The notes under the pieces were generated by a model. That model worked only from the letters and a program-made list of their open reading frames with translations, was not told where the DNA came from and ran no database searches. The position numbers were made by a program, and so were the translations under genes. From Pelagimonas phthalicica (lineage in GTDB: Bacteria; Pseudomonadota; Alphaproteobacteria; Rhodobacterales; Rhodobacteraceae): 64,000 nt of DNA. The DNA lies in the NCBI RefSeq assembly GCF_004364805.1, contig NZ_SOAP01000002.1, positions 806,001 to 870,000 on the forward strand. The letters run 5' to 3'. Of the stretch, positions 1 to 9,153 are shown one piece after another. Every line of letters begins with the position of its first letter. The first letter of the stretch is position 1.

Positions 1-629
1 TCGGTGATTGGAAGGTGATCGATCTTGCCAATGCGGTGATGAAAGGCGTGTCACCCAAGGGCCAGCATTACTACCCCGCTTTCCCCTATAACGCTTACAA
101 CAAGATGACCGATCAGGACGTGGCGGATCTCTTTGCCTATCTGCAAAGCCTGCCCGCCGATGCGACGCCGTCGAAACCACATGATGTTGGCTTTCCTTTC
201 AATATCCGCCGCTCTTTGGGTGGTTGGAAGCTGCTGTTCTTCTCGGATGATTATGTCATGGATGTGCCCGCCGATCTGGAGCGCGGGCGTTACTTGGTCG
301 AAGCGCAGGCCCATTGCGCCGAATGCCACACACCTCGCAATGCTTTGGGTGGCTTGGACACGTCGCGCTGGATGGCGGGCGCACCGAATCCATCGGGCAA
401 AGGCACAATCCCTGCTCTGACCCCGGACAAGCTGACCTGGTCGGCTGAGGATGTCGCCTATTACCTCGAATCAGGCTTCACACCTGAATACGATTCGGTT
501 GGCGGGCATATGGCCGAAGTGGTGGACAATTTTGCCCATCTCAGCGCCGAAGATCGCGCGGCGGTTGCGGCCTATGTGAAAGCGCTGCCTGCGCCAAAGG
601 CAGACACATCTGGATCATCCAGCTACTAA
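1..629 (+). CDS. C-terminal part of a diheme c-type cytochrome (5' end outside window)
   Basis: The reading frame is open from the window edge to a stop at 627-629, so the gene is truncated on the left. What remains is the tail of one cytochrome c domain (a PAFPYNAYNKM stretch that could supply an axial Met) and then a complete second domain with one CxxCH haem site, CAECH at about 320-334. A GGHM stretch near 500 could give its Met ligand. The pattern fits the diheme cytochromes that take electrons from periplasmic dehydrogenases or sulfite/thiosulfate enzymes, so the protein should be periplasmic. The partner enzyme would lie upstream and cannot be named. The GTG at 15 is an artefact of truncation rather than the true start. 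Confidence 0.85.
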   Translation, partial: GDWKVIDLANAVMKGVSPKGQHYYPAFPYNAYNKMTDQDVADLFAYLQSLPADATPSKPHDVGFPFNIRRSLGGWKLLFFSDDYVMDVPADLERGRYLVEAQAHCAECHTPRNALGGLDTSRWMAGAPNPSGKGTIPALTPDKLTWSAEDVAYYLESGFTPEYDSVGGHMAEVVDNFAHLSAEDRAAVAAYVKALPAPKADTSGSSSY

Positions 630-630
630 C

Positions 631-697
631 GGGGATGGGGGCGCTGCCCCCGTCGCCTTTGGGCAACTCCCCAGGGATATTTTGACCAAGAAGAAGC
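631..697 (+). repeat. GC-rich hairpin plus GATATTTT-type tail, intergenic element copy A
   Basis: This directly follows the cytochrome stop codon. It starts with a stem-loop GGGGGC-GCT-GCCCCC (637-651), then CTCCCCAGGGATATTTTGACC and a purine-rich AAGAAGAAG end. A second copy with the same order of parts lies on the minus strand at 34,203-34,272, directly after ccmH. It may act as a 3' processing or termination element. No long T-run follows the stem. Confidence 0.6.
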
Positions 698-709
698 TGG
701 GCTGTGTCG

Positions 710-1660
710 CTAGACGCGGCCCAGTTTTTCTTCGCGGGCGGCACGCAGGCGTTCGAAATCATCTCCTGCGTGATAGCTCGACCGGGTCAGCGGTGTGGCA
801 GAGACCATCAAAAAGCCTTTGCCATAGGCGGCCTTTTCATAGGCTTCGAATTCATCCGGCGTCACAAAGCGGTCGACCACATGGTGTTTGGGAGTCGGTT
901 GCAGATATTGCCCGATGGTGAGGAAATCCACATCCGCCGCGCGCATGTCATCCATGACCTGGGTCACGCCTTGTTTGTCTTCGCCAAGGCCGACCATGAT
1001 GCCGGATTTAGTAAAGATCGAAGGATCGCGCTCCTTGACCCGTTGCAGCAGGCGCAGCGAATGGAAATAGCGCGCGCCGGGGCGCACGGTTGGATAGAGC
1101 CCGGGCACGGTTTCGAGGTTGTGGTTGAACACATCCGGGCGTGCATCAACAACGATGTCCAACACATCATCGTCGCATTTGAGGAAATCCGGGGTCAGGA
1201 TCTCGATCGTGGTGCCGGGGGAGCGATGGCGCACAGCGCGGATGGTCTGGGCAAAATGCTCGGCCCCACCATCTTTGAGGTCGTCGCGATCCACCGAGGT
1301 AATAACCACATGGTTCAGACCCAGTTTTTGCACCGCATCCGCAACACGCCCCGGTTCAAAAACGTCGAGCGTGTCCGGCTTGCCGGTTGCAACATTGCAA
1401 AAGGTGCAGCCACGGGTACAGATTTCGCCCATGATCATCATGGTGGCGTGGCCCTGGCTCCAGCATTCGCCAGCATTTGGGCAACCCGCTTCTTCACAAA
1501 CCGTGGTCAGGTTGTGTTCCCGCATGATCCTGCGCGTCGTGTTATACCCCTCCCCGCCAGGTGCCTTGACCCGGATCCAGGACGGTTTCTTTGGTTGCGC
1601 ATTGTCCGGCCGATGAGCTTTCTCAGGATGGCGCTCGGACGGGATTTTGAGATCACGCAT
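710..1660 (-). CDS. lipA: Lipoyl synthase
   Basis: Radical SAM enzyme that inserts two sulfurs into protein-bound octanoyl groups to make lipoyl cofactors for 2-oxoacid dehydrogenases and GcvH. The 316-residue length is normal. Both cluster-binding sites are visible: the auxiliary cluster motif C55-x4-C60-x5-C66 ([12 protein letters not shown]) and the radical SAM motif C81-x3-C85-x2-C88 (CTRGCTFC). The start at 1660 gives the usual basic N-terminus. It is convergent with the cytochrome gene and divergent from the peroxiredoxin gene. A large forward ORF over the same DNA is its antisense shadow. Confidence 0.97.
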   Translation of the reverse strand: MRDLKIPSERHPEKAHRPDNAQPKKPSWIRVKAPGGEGYNTTRRIMREHNLTTVCEEAGCPNAGECWSQGHATMMIMGEICTRGCTFCNVATGKPDTLDVFEPGRVADAVQKLGLNHVVITSVDRDDLKDGGAEHFAQTIRAVRHRSPGTTIEILTPDFLKCDDDVLDIVVDARPDVFNHNLETVPGLYPTVRPGARYFHSLRLLQRVKERDPSIFTKSGIMVGLGEDKQGVTQVMDDMRAADVDFLTIGQYLQPTPKHHVVDRFVTPDEFEAYEKAAYGKGFLMVSATPLTRSSYHAGDDFERLRAAREEKLGRV

Positions 1661-1703
1661 GTTTTTTTCCCCGCGAAGGTTTCACGTTACGTCACTAATA
1701 AGG

Positions 1704-1785
1704 AGGTGCAGGGGGTTTTTCCAGTGAAGCTTTGCTGAGACATCAGCGGCGCATCCCCAAATGTAGCTAGTACCCCCCTGCACCT
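1704..1785. repeat. 12-bp perfect inverted repeat between lipA and the peroxiredoxin gene
   Basis: AGGTGCAGGGGG at 1704-1715 is repeated in inverted orientation as CCCCCTGCACCT at 1774-1785. The 58 bases between the arms make a simple terminator hairpin unlikely, so paired operator sites or a mobile repeat remnant are possible. It lies in the divergent lipA/peroxiredoxin promoter region (1661-1935), which holds no other feature I can support. Confidence 0.6.
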
Positions 1786-1935
1786 GCCCTTTATATAGGC
1801 GAACAGCCTTGCCCGAGACGAATGGCCGCCATGCGTGATCATTGCGTTATCGCTAAACGCTCAAATTGCCTTGCGACTCGGTCCCTCTCAGGGTAGCCCG
1901 CCTTTAGAAACGTTCCAAACTTACAAAGGTGCCCG

Positions 1936-2481
1936 ATGAAAGCTGGCTTCACCCTCCCCGAAGTGACCTTCCACACCCGTGTTCGCGACGACTCCATCGA
2001 AGGGCCAAACCCCTTCCGTTGGCAGGACATGACCACCGCCGATTATTTCAAAGGCAAGCGCGTCATCCTGTTCTCGCTGCCTGGCGCATTCACCCCGACA
2101 TGCTCCACCTACCAGCTGCCCGGCTTTGAAAAAGGCTTTGGCGATTTCGCTGAAAAGGGCATTGATGCGATTTACTGCATGTCCGTGAATGACAGCTTTG
2201 TCATGAACGCCTGGGCCAAAAACCAGGAGCTGGAAAATGTTGGCGTGATCCCGGATGGGTCCGGCGAGTTCACCCGCAAGATGGGCATGCTGGTTGCCAA
2301 GGATAACCTGGGCTTTGGCATGCGTTCCTGGCGTTACGCGGCCATCGTCAATGATGGTGTGGTCGAAGCATGGTTCGAAGAGCCCGGCCTGTCGGACAAC
2401 CACGGCGAAGACCCCTATGGTGTGTCCGCGCCTGAAAACCTGATGAAGCATCTGGAAGACGCTGCGTCCTCCGCCGCTTAA
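1936..2481 (+). CDS. Peroxiredoxin, Prx5/AhpE-like
   Basis: Thiol peroxidase that reduces hydrogen peroxide and organic hydroperoxides in the cytoplasm. The peroxidatic site is PGAFTPTCS with the catalytic Cys at residue 56, the signature of the Prx5 subgroup. The 181-residue length is a little longer than plain Prx5 proteins (about 160). The reductant (glutaredoxin or thioredoxin) cannot be told. An AAAGGTG ribosome site sits just before the ATG. The gene is transcribed alone and ends at a strong bidirectional terminator. Confidence 0.93.
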   Translation: MKAGFTLPEVTFHTRVRDDSIEGPNPFRWQDMTTADYFKGKRVILFSLPGAFTPTCSTYQLPGFEKGFGDFAEKGIDAIYCMSVNDSFVMNAWAKNQELENVGVIPDGSGEFTRKMGMLVAKDNLGFGMRSWRYAAIVNDGVVEAWFEEPGLSDNHGEDPYGVSAPENLMKHLEDAASSAA

Positions 2482-2500
2482 TTCGGTTGTGACACGATAG

Positions 2501-2530
2501 AAAAGGCCCGCCAAATTGGCGGGCCTTTTT
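2501..2530. terminator. Bidirectional intrinsic terminator
   Basis: The hairpin GGCCCGCC-AAATT-GGCGGGCC is flanked by A4 and T5 runs, so it can stop transcription of both the peroxiredoxin gene (+) and the convergent DUF6456 gene (-). Confidence 0.9.
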
Positions 2531-2541
2531 CGTTTAGTCGC

Positions 2542-3672
2542 TTAGCCGACGAGATCGCCACCCTTAGCCGATAATTCCTCGTAATGGCGGCGCAGGCGTT
2601 GCAGGGCGATGCGCAAAACAACCTTGCCCGAGCGTGCCGACCATCCCAGATGCTTTTCGGTGGTCTCCAACCCCTCAAGATAGCAGCAGCAGCGCAAGGC
2701 CACATCGCCAAGGCCCGGGCCCAGATCCTTGAGAGCCGCCTGAAGGCGTGATTGCGCGGCGCTTGGTCCTGCATCCCCCTTGTGACCGGACTCAACCCCG
2801 GCAGTCAGAAACTGATCCCAGTTCTGCGCCACGCGTGGACCCATCTGCGCAAGTTCGAAATCTTCGCGCAGCCGTTCGCCCGCCGCGACCAGAACATCTG
2901 ACAAGAACGGTGTGCCATCCTTGTCCTTGCGCCGAGCCAAAGCGGTCAGCGGGCTTTCGGCCAGTAAATACCGGCCTTTGCGGGCGCGTGGGTCACGTTC
3001 GACCTCTTCCAACGCCGCCTCAGCCTCGCGACCGGTGTCAAACCCGGCCTGCGCCTCGGCAAAGCCGCGTACTTTGTTTTCCTGTTCCGCCACCATACGG
3101 CTGAGCGCGGCCCGCCCGGCGGAGGTGATGCGATAGCGCGAAATCCGCCCCGGCGCGTCGCAGGCAATCCAGTCTTGCAGCGCCATGGCTTCGGCGATGG
3201 GGGCATCCACCACGGCTGTGCGTGTGCTGCCGCCCTCGCCTGTATCGCGCACCACGACGGCCTTTTCCATCTCGGCGGCGACCGCCAAAACGGCCCCGCT
3301 TTCGCACAAACGACGCAACACGCGCCGCGCCTCGCGGGTCAAGGTGGTTTCATCCGGGGGGGTGGGCATAGGTTTGGCAGCGCTCATCTCTGTCTTGTCC
3401 TTTCCGACATGGATCGCTGCGGCTTTGTTTTCGGACAGGGTCGACCGGGGCGTTTGGCCAAGATGACGGAGCGCGGCATCCACCAGTGGATCGTCGCGCC
3501 GGGTTTCAATCCGGCGAACCTGGCGCAACACGGTCGAGGCATGACACCCCGCCTGACGCGCCAATTCGCGGATCGTACACCCGTTTTCCGTATGCGCAAG
3601 GTAGACCCGTGCCGCGTCCGGCACCCAATTGGGTAACCCCTTGACTGCACCATCTACATTCAAATTGCTCAT
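2542..3672 (-). CDS. DUF6456 family protein with N-terminal helix-turn-helix
   Basis: A 376-residue protein of a family common in alphaproteobacteria. The first 55 residues look like a helix-turn-helix (NGCTIRELARQAGCHASTVL). The middle is charged, with a possible second winged-helix segment (GRISRYRITSAGRAAL at about 180-195). The C-terminal domain ends RIALQRLRRHYEEL, typical of DUF6456. This suggests a DNA-binding regulator, but no target is known to me. The start at 3672 lacks a strong ribosome site. The divergent spacer to the next gene (3673-3903) holds no clear operator. It contains only an imperfect DnaA-like TTATCCCCA. Confidence 0.8.
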   Translation of the reverse strand: MSNLNVDGAVKGLPNWVPDAARVYLAHTENGCTIRELARQAGCHASTVLRQVRRIETRRDDPLVDAALRHLGQTPRSTLSENKAAAIHVGKDKTEMSAAKPMPTPPDETTLTREARRVLRRLCESGAVLAVAAEMEKAVVVRDTGEGGSTRTAVVDAPIAEAMALQDWIACDAPGRISRYRITSAGRAALSRMVAEQENKVRGFAEAQAGFDTGREAEAALEEVERDPRARKGRYLLAESPLTALARRKDKDGTPFLSDVLVAAGERLREDFELAQMGPRVAQNWDQFLTAGVESGHKGDAGPSAAQSRLQAALKDLGPGLGDVALRCCCYLEGLETTEKHLGWSARSGKVVLRIALQRLRRHYEELSAKGGDLVG

Positions 3673-3903
3673 CTTGCGCTATCCCGTCTTTCTTGCCTTT
3701 TTCCACAGATTTATCCCCATGGATTAAGTCGCAACCTAGGCGTGTGTCTCTTACTGCGAGGTTAACAAAGCCGCATAAAAGCCATCTTTGTGCCCAAAGT
3801 ATAAACGTTCCTAACCCCTGCGAACGCCGTATCCGTGCGCAACGCAACACGCCACAACCTGTGCGAATGTCCTTGCGGAATCACGAATACTCGGAGAGCA
3901 GAC

Positions 3904-4206
3904 ATGAAAGATATTCTCAGCATTCTCAAAGACTTGCGCCGCCCACGCCTTTTGATCCGCGCCGCCCGTATCGGCGCGCAGGATTATCGCCGGGACCCAC
4001 AACTTCACCGTTTGTTAGGATATGGAAACCTTCCACGCCCCGGTGCCGCATTAATGCGTTTGATGGAAATTGAGGCGGATCTGAACGACAAACGCACCGG
4101 AGACGATTCGGGCTATTCCGTCAGCCGCCATGTCGAGGTTTTGGTCGCGATGATGGGCGAAGCACGCGTATTGCGCGAAACCCAATCCGGCGGTCTGATC
4201 GGCTAA
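3904..4206 (+). CDS. DUF6477 family small protein
   Basis: A 100-residue protein matching the Rhodobacterales-restricted DUF6477 family by length and by the motifs LRRPRLLIRAARIG and HVEVLVAMMGEAR. It has no signal peptide or membrane segment and is probably a cytosolic helical protein of unknown role. The ATG at 3904 is preceded by CGGAGAGCAGAC, a good ribosome site. A longer in-frame start upstream lacks one. It is convergent with the MttB-family gene. Confidence 0.75.
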   Translation: MKDILSILKDLRRPRLLIRAARIGAQDYRRDPQLHRLLGYGNLPRPGAALMRLMEIEADLNDKRTGDDSGYSVSRHVEVLVAMMGEARVLRETQSGGLIG

Positions 4207-4212
4207 CCCCAA

Positions 4213-4244
4213 AAAGAAACACCCCCTCTGACGGACAGAGAGGG
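4213..4244 (-). terminator. Terminator of the MttB-family gene
   Basis: The stem CCCTCT (4224-4229) pairs with AGAGGG (4239-4244). Read on the minus strand the hairpin is followed by GTTTCTTTTT, so it serves the gene ending at 4299. On the plus strand there is no T-run. Confidence 0.6.
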
Positions 4245-4298
4245 CGTAACAAGGTTTGACGGGTGCACAACATGCGCACCCGCCGGAAGCCTAATCAA

Positions 4299-5840
4299 TC
4301 AAGTAAAGCTGTCGGGCATCGACGCTTTCTTGTTGGCGACATAACCGGCCAAGGCCTCGGCGATGCCGGGATCCATGGACGGTTGTTTGTAATTGTCCAA
4401 CAGGAACTTCACCCGCTCGGATGCCAGGGCAACCGTGTCCTTGGACCCTTCCTCGGACCAGGTTTCAAACGGCTTGTAATCCAGCAGGTCGGTTTTCCAG
4501 AACGCATCCTTGAAGTTGGCCTGCGTATGGGCGCAACCAAGATAATGGCCACCCGGCCCCACTTCGCGGATCGCATCCATCGCCTGGGCGTTTTCGTCAA
4601 CCGACACGCCCTTGGCCAAGCCATGCAAGGTGCCCAGCTGATCGGCATCCATAACGAATTTCTCAAAGCTGGAGACAAGACCGCCTTCGAGCCAGCCGCA
4701 AGAATGCAGCATGAAGTTCACACCTGACATCAGGCCCATGTTCAGTGAGTTCGCGGTTTCATAGGCCGCCTGTGCGTCAGGCAGTTTCGAACCACAAAAG
4801 GACCCGGCAGACCGGTAAGGCAGCCCAAGACGGCGGGCCAATTGCCCGGCCCCATAGGTGATATGAGCCGCCTCTGGCGTGCCAAAGGTCGGCGCACCCG
4901 AGCCCATATCGATCGAGGTCACAAAGGCCCCCATGATCACCGGCGCACCGGGACGGATCAGCTGGCTATAGGCGATCCCCGCCAGAACCTCGGCCAGAAC
5001 CTGGGTCAAAGTGCCCGCAACCGACACCGGTGCCATGGCCCCGCCAACGATAAAGGGCGAAATGATCGCGGCCTGATTGTTCTTGGCATAGACCTCGAGC
5101 GCACCCATCATCACATCATCAAATTGCATGGGCGAGTTGATGTTGATGAGCGAGGTCATCACGGTGTTTTCCTGAACGAAGTCTTTGCCGAACAGAATCT
5201 CACACATCTCAACACTGTCTTGCGCGCGTTCTGGCGCGGTCACGGACCCCATGAACGGCTTATCCGACAGGGTCATATGGGCGTGTAGCATGTCCAGATG
5301 GCGTTTGTTCACCGGAATATCTGTCGGTTCGCAAACGGTGCCGCCGGAATGGTGCAGCCATTTCGACATATAGCCGAGCTTTACGAATTTGCGGAAATCT
5401 TCCATCGTGGCATAGCGCCGACCGCCTTCGACATCGCGTACAAAGGGCGGGCCATAGACCGGGGCAAGCACCAGATTGCGACCGCCGACGACGACGCTTT
5501 TTTCCGGGTTGCGCGCGTGCTGGGTGTATTGGCTGGGGGCCGTGGCGCAGAGCTTGCGGGCCAGACCTTTGGGCAGGCGAACGCGTTCGCCCTGAACATC
5601 TGCACCGGCCTCGCGCCAACGCTCCAACGCCGCAGGGTTATCAACGAAATTGACCCCGATCTCTTCGAGAACGGTTTCTGCGTTGGCCTCGATGATTTCC
5701 AGCGCTTCTTCGGTCAAGACTTCGAAGTTCGGGATATTGCGTTCGATGTATTTTGCAGTCTCGATGCTGATCGCTGTGCGTTCCGCCCGACGCGCGGCTC
5801 CGCCTCCGCCGCGTCCCCGTCTGCGCGCTGGTTCTGCCAT
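4299..5840 (-). CDS. Trimethylamine methyltransferase (MttB) family protein, non-pyrrolysine type
   Basis: A full-length 513-residue member of the MttB superfamily. These enzymes move a methyl group from a quaternary amine to the Co(I) of a corrinoid protein. The ORF runs through with no in-frame TAG, so it belongs to the non-pyrrolysine branch, in which characterised members use glycine betaine, proline betaine or carnitine rather than trimethylamine. The N-terminus is unusually basic and Gly-rich (RRRGRGGGGAARR). A corrinoid protein (12,876) and a homocysteine methyltransferase (10,199) within 9 kb are plausible acceptors. The substrate cannot be read from sequence. Confidence 0.9.
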   Translation of the reverse strand: MAEPARRRGRGGGGAARRAERTAISIETAKYIERNIPNFEVLTEEALEIIEANAETVLEEIGVNFVDNPAALERWREAGADVQGERVRLPKGLARKLCATAPSQYTQHARNPEKSVVVGGRNLVLAPVYGPPFVRDVEGGRRYATMEDFRKFVKLGYMSKWLHHSGGTVCEPTDIPVNKRHLDMLHAHMTLSDKPFMGSVTAPERAQDSVEMCEILFGKDFVQENTVMTSLININSPMQFDDVMMGALEVYAKNNQAAIISPFIVGGAMAPVSVAGTLTQVLAEVLAGIAYSQLIRPGAPVIMGAFVTSIDMGSGAPTFGTPEAAHITYGAGQLARRLGLPYRSAGSFCGSKLPDAQAAYETANSLNMGLMSGVNFMLHSCGWLEGGLVSSFEKFVMDADQLGTLHGLAKGVSVDENAQAMDAIREVGPGGHYLGCAHTQANFKDAFWKTDLLDYKPFETWSEEGSKDTVALASERVKFLLDNYKQPSMDPGIAEALAGYVANKKASMPDSFT

Positions 5841-5921
5841 GGTCTGTTCCGTCCTGAGTTTCGATTTTCATATTTGGTAGCCTGAACCCGGCAAATGCCC
5901 GCACGAGTTAGCGGCACTCTG

Positions 5922-5935
5922 GTCGCAAATGCGAC
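5922..5935. promoter_or_regulatory. Palindrome upstream of the MttB-family gene
   Basis: GTCGCA-AA-TGCGAC is a perfect 14-bp inverted repeat 82 bp upstream of the minus-strand start, followed by a related ATTCGCA. It is a candidate operator; the regulator is not identifiable. The rest of 5841-6089 shows nothing further. Confidence 0.4.
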
Positions 5936-6089
5936 ATTCGCAGAGCTTTGACGCCGGGAAACCGCTCCGGCCCTATCCGGCGATCACCTTTTATTGGGGC
6001 CCGGGCGGAAATGCTGATCCCTGCACAAGCTGCCCTTGTGCCAGGTGCATGTCGCAGGCCATAAAGCCGGAAACGGCAGAGGGTTCCCA

Positions 6090-6611
6090 ATGGCACATGA
6101 TCATTCCTGTTCGGCTGGTTGCGGTTGCGGCGCGCCCTCAACCGGTCCGCGCCCCGAAGTCTCCCAAGCTCCGGCCCCTTGGCGGCCCCGTCAGACTGTT
6201 CGTGTCATCAGTATCGGCATTTTCACCCGCGAGGGGCAGATTCTGGCCGCACCCGTGCATGACGATCAGGGCCAGATCAAAGGCTGGCGTCCCTTGGGCG
6301 GCGGTGTCGAATTTGGCGAAACAGCCAAAGACACGCTGATCCGCGAAATCAAGGAAGAAACGGCTCAGGATGTCACCGACCTAAAACAGATCGGCGTGCT
6401 CGAAAATCATTTTGAACATCACGGAGACAAAGGCCATGAAATCGTCTTTGTCTACCACGCCCGCTTTGCCGAAGCCGCTGTTTACCAGGCTGACCTTTTG
6501 GCCTTTTCAGAGGAGCAAAGCGGCGAGCAATATGCCAAATGGATCCCTCTGGAAAAGTTCCGCGCCAAGCGAGTCGCGCTTTACCCCGAGGGGCTGATCG
6601 ACCTTTTGTAG
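6090..6611 (+). CDS. NUDIX hydrolase
   Basis: A 173-residue protein with a complete NUDIX box, G-x5-E-x7-REIKEETAQD, in the stretch from GGGVEFGE onwards. It hydrolyses some nucleoside diphosphate linked to X; the substrate is not predictable. The N-terminus has a Cys/His-rich lead (HDHSCSAGCGCG) that could bind metal and is not part of the NUDIX fold. The ATG at 6090 follows GGCAGAGGG, so I prefer it to the upstream ATG at 6036. The gene stands alone, divergent from the MttB-family gene. Confidence 0.88.
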   Translation: MAHDHSCSAGCGCGAPSTGPRPEVSQAPAPWRPRQTVRVISIGIFTREGQILAAPVHDDQGQIKGWRPLGGGVEFGETAKDTLIREIKEETAQDVTDLKQIGVLENHFEHHGDKGHEIVFVYHARFAEAAVYQADLLAFSEEQSGEQYAKWIPLEKFRAKRVALYPEGLIDLL

Positions 6612-6758
6612 GACTTTGTTCGAGTACTTAAAGGCATGCGTTGCATAAATGCAGCGTTGTGGAGCTCACTAAAAATGCAATCATGTAAACATCTATAGTC
6701 GTCTATGTGTTTGCGTTAAAAATGCGCAAGTTTTTCTTATTAAATGGAGATTTGAACG

Positions 6759-7463
6759 ATGGTTTCGAAGATTATACTTACCTCTGCTGCCCTTGCGATT
6801 TCTGGCACCATGGCCTTTGCTGGCGACTATAATGACCCACCTGTTGATATACCCCCTACCCAACCGTCCCTTGAGTATGACTGGGACGGGTTCTTTGTCG
6901 GCCTTTCAGTAGGAGCTTCCAAGGGCACGTACGAAACCGGCGTTTCTTCTGAGGATGAAACAGGTCCCGATGTAGACGTTGATGGTGGCCTTTACGCCCT
7001 GCGCTTTGGATATAACAAACGCTCAGGCAACCACGTGTTTGGTTTCGACCTAGACATTGGTAACGGTCCGAATGGTATAACCGAGCAAGGAACAACAGGC
7101 GACGACTGGTCCTGTTTTACAGGCGATTGTAATATCGACTTCAAAACCCTCGCCTCCTTGCGCGGTCGCTATGGGGTGCTGATTTCCGAACGCACTCTGG
7201 CCTATGGTGCAGCGGGTATCGCCTTTGCAAAATACGAGGGCGGTATCGAGGATTCGGACCAACAAGGCGACTCAGAAACCACTACCGGTTACACCATCGG
7301 CCTGGGTATCGAGCACAAATTCAGCCGTGCGTTGAGCGGTTTTGCCGAAGTCAACCATTACAACTTGGGTGATCTTGAGTTTGGGGATGACGGTTCGGGG
7401 AACACTTTTGATGGTGTTGGCACCTTTAACGCCATACGGTTTGGTCTCAACTTCTCCTTTTGA
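6759..7463 (+). CDS. Outer-membrane beta-barrel protein
   Basis: A 234-residue protein with a signal peptide (cleavage after MAFA, about residue 21), then a Pro-rich linker, then alternating amphipathic strands starting [13 protein letters not shown]. It ends in Phe, the usual recognition signal for the outer-membrane assembly machinery. It resembles the 8-stranded opacity/OmpA-like porin family. Two Cys in the middle (SCFTGDC) may form a loop disulfide. The upstream 147 bp are AT-rich with TTGCG/CGCAA arms, and a GGAG site precedes the start. The gene is less GC-rich than its neighbours. Confidence 0.85.
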   Translation: MVSKIILTSAALAISGTMAFAGDYNDPPVDIPPTQPSLEYDWDGFFVGLSVGASKGTYETGVSSEDETGPDVDVDGGLYALRFGYNKRSGNHVFGFDLDIGNGPNGITEQGTTGDDWSCFTGDCNIDFKTLASLRGRYGVLISERTLAYGAAGIAFAKYEGGIEDSDQQGDSETTTGYTIGLGIEHKFSRALSGFAEVNHYNLGDLEFGDDGSGNTFDGVGTFNAIRFGLNFSF

Positions 7464-7485
7464 TCCGGTTCAAATCACAATCGTA

Positions 7486-7516
7486 AAACGCCGCCCAACC
7501 GGGCGGCGTTTTTTTG
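7486..7516 (+). terminator. Intrinsic terminator of the barrel gene
   Basis: The hairpin ACGCCGCCC-AACC-GGGCGGCGT is followed by T7 and lies directly after the outer-membrane protein gene. Confidence 0.9.
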
Positions 7517-7581
7517 CTATTTGGTTTCTTTACGCAAAGGGATCATATTGCACTTTATCAGGCCTGCGCCTATCAGGGCGC

Positions 7582-9153
7582 ATGACCAGCACCTCGAACA
7601 CGTCCGGGCATGATCGGCTTCTGATCATCGACTTTGGCTCTCAGGTCACGCAGCTGATTGCGCGTCGCCTGCGGGAACTTTCTGTCTATTGCGAAATCCA
7701 CCCTTATCAGAGCGTGACCATGGATATGGTCCGCGAGATGTCGCCCAAGGCGATCATCTTTTCCGGCGGCCCTGACAGTGTTACACGCGAGGGTAGCCCG
7801 CGCGCCCCGCAAGAGATCTTTGAGCTGGGTGTGCCGATCCTTGGGATTTGTTATGGCCAGCAGGTGATGATGCATCAGCTGGGCGGCAAAGTCGAAAGCG
7901 GCCATGGCACCGCCGAATTTGGCCGCGCATTCGTGACGCCCAAGGGTGAATTGAACGTGCTGGATGGCTGGTTTGCCGCGGGCGACGAACAGGTCTGGAT
8001 GAGCCATGGCGATCATGTCAGTGCCATCGCGCCAGGCTTTGAGGTCTATGGCACCTCACCCAACGCGCCCTATGCGATCACCGCTGACACAGCGCGCAAT
8101 TTCTACGCCGTGCAATTCCACCCCGAAGTGCATCACACCCCCAACGGAGCCAAGCTTTATGAGAACTTCGTGCGTCTCGCGGGCTTTAAAGGTGACTGGA
8201 CCATGGGGGCCTACCGCGAAGAGATGGTCGCCAAGATCAAGGATCAGGTTGGCGACAAAAAGGTCATCTGCGCCCTGTCCGGGGGCGTTGACAGCTCGGT
8301 TGCCGCGGCCTTGATCCACGAAGCCATTGGCGATCAACTGACATGTGTGTTTGTTGATCACGGGTTGCTGCGCAAGGATGAGGCCAAGGAAGTTGTCGGC
8401 ATGTTCCGCGACAACATGAACCTGCAGGTCATTCACGCCGATGAAACCGAGCTGTTCCTGGGCGAGTTGGAAGGCCAGTCAGACCCGGAAACCAAGCGCA
8501 AGATCATCGGCAAGCTGTTCATCGACGTGTTCCAGAAATATGCCGACCAGATCGAGGGGGCGGATTACCTCGCCCAAGGCACGCTTTACCCGGATGTGAT
8601 TGAATCCGTGTCCTTTTCCGGCGGTCCGTCTGTGACGATCAAATCTCACCACAATGTCGGCGGCCTGCCTGAAAAGATGGGTCTGAAACTGGTGGAACCG
8701 CTGCGCGAGCTCTTTAAGGATGAGGTGCGCGCCCTTGGTCGCGAGCTAGGTCTGCCTGCGTCGTTCATTGGTCGCCACCCCTTCCCCGGGCCCGGCTTGG
8801 CCATTCGTTGCCCCGGTGAAATCACCCGTGAGAAACTGGAGATCCTGCGCGAGGCCGATGCGATCTATATCGATCAGATCCGCAAACACGGTCTTTATGA
8901 TGAGATCTGGCAAGCTTTTGTGGCAATCCTGCCTGTGCGCACTGTTGGCGTGATGGGAGATGGTCGCACCTATGACTATGCCTGCGCCCTGCGCGCGGTG
9001 ACGTCCGTTGATGGGATGACAGCGGATTACTATCCGTTCAGCCACGAATTCCTTGGCGAAACCGCCACGCGCATCATCAACGAAGTCAAGGGCATCAACC
9101 GCTGCACCTATGACATCACCTCGAAACCTCCGGGCACAATCGAGTGGGAATGA
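7582..9153 (+). CDS. guaA: GMP synthase (glutamine-hydrolysing)
   Basis: Makes GMP from XMP, ATP and glutamine. The 523-residue protein has the class I glutamine amidotransferase domain first ([17 protein letters not shown]; nucleophile Cys in ILGICYGQQ), then the ATP pyrophosphatase domain with the P-loop [13 protein letters not shown] and the dimerisation domain ending KPPGTIEWE. The frame is open further upstream through the preceding terminator. The ATG at 7582 gives the family-typical N-terminus, so I use it. It overlaps the next gene by four bases. Confidence 0.97.
   Translation: MTSTSNTSGHDRLLIIDFGSQVTQLIARRLRELSVYCEIHPYQSVTMDMVREMSPKAIIFSGGPDSVTREGSPRAPQEIFELGVPILGICYGQQVMMHQLGGKVESGHGTAEFGRAFVTPKGELNVLDGWFAAGDEQVWMSHGDHVSAIAPGFEVYGTSPNAPYAITADTARNFYAVQFHPEVHHTPNGAKLYENFVRLAGFKGDWTMGAYREEMVAKIKDQVGDKKVICALSGGVDSSVAAALIHEAIGDQLTCVFVDHGLLRKDEAKEVVGMFRDNMNLQVIHADETELFLGELEGQSDPETKRKIIGKLFIDVFQKYADQIEGADYLAQGTLYPDVIESVSFSGGPSVTIKSHHNVGGLPEKMGLKLVEPLRELFKDEVRALGRELGLPASFIGRHPFPGPGLAIRCPGEITREKLEILREADAIYIDQIRKHGLYDEIWQAFVAILPVRTVGVMGDGRTYDYACALRAVTSVDGMTADYYPFSHEFLGETATRIINEVKGINRCTYDITSKPPGTIEWE

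Noticed and set aside
704-1738. 344-residue plus-strand ORF
   Set aside because: It is the antisense of lipA, whose cluster motifs are unambiguous.
3673-3903. Possible replication origin (TTTTTCCACA and TTATCCCCA)
   Set aside because: Only imperfect DnaA-like words are present, with no box cluster, no AT-rich unwinding region and no dnaA/parAB neighbours.
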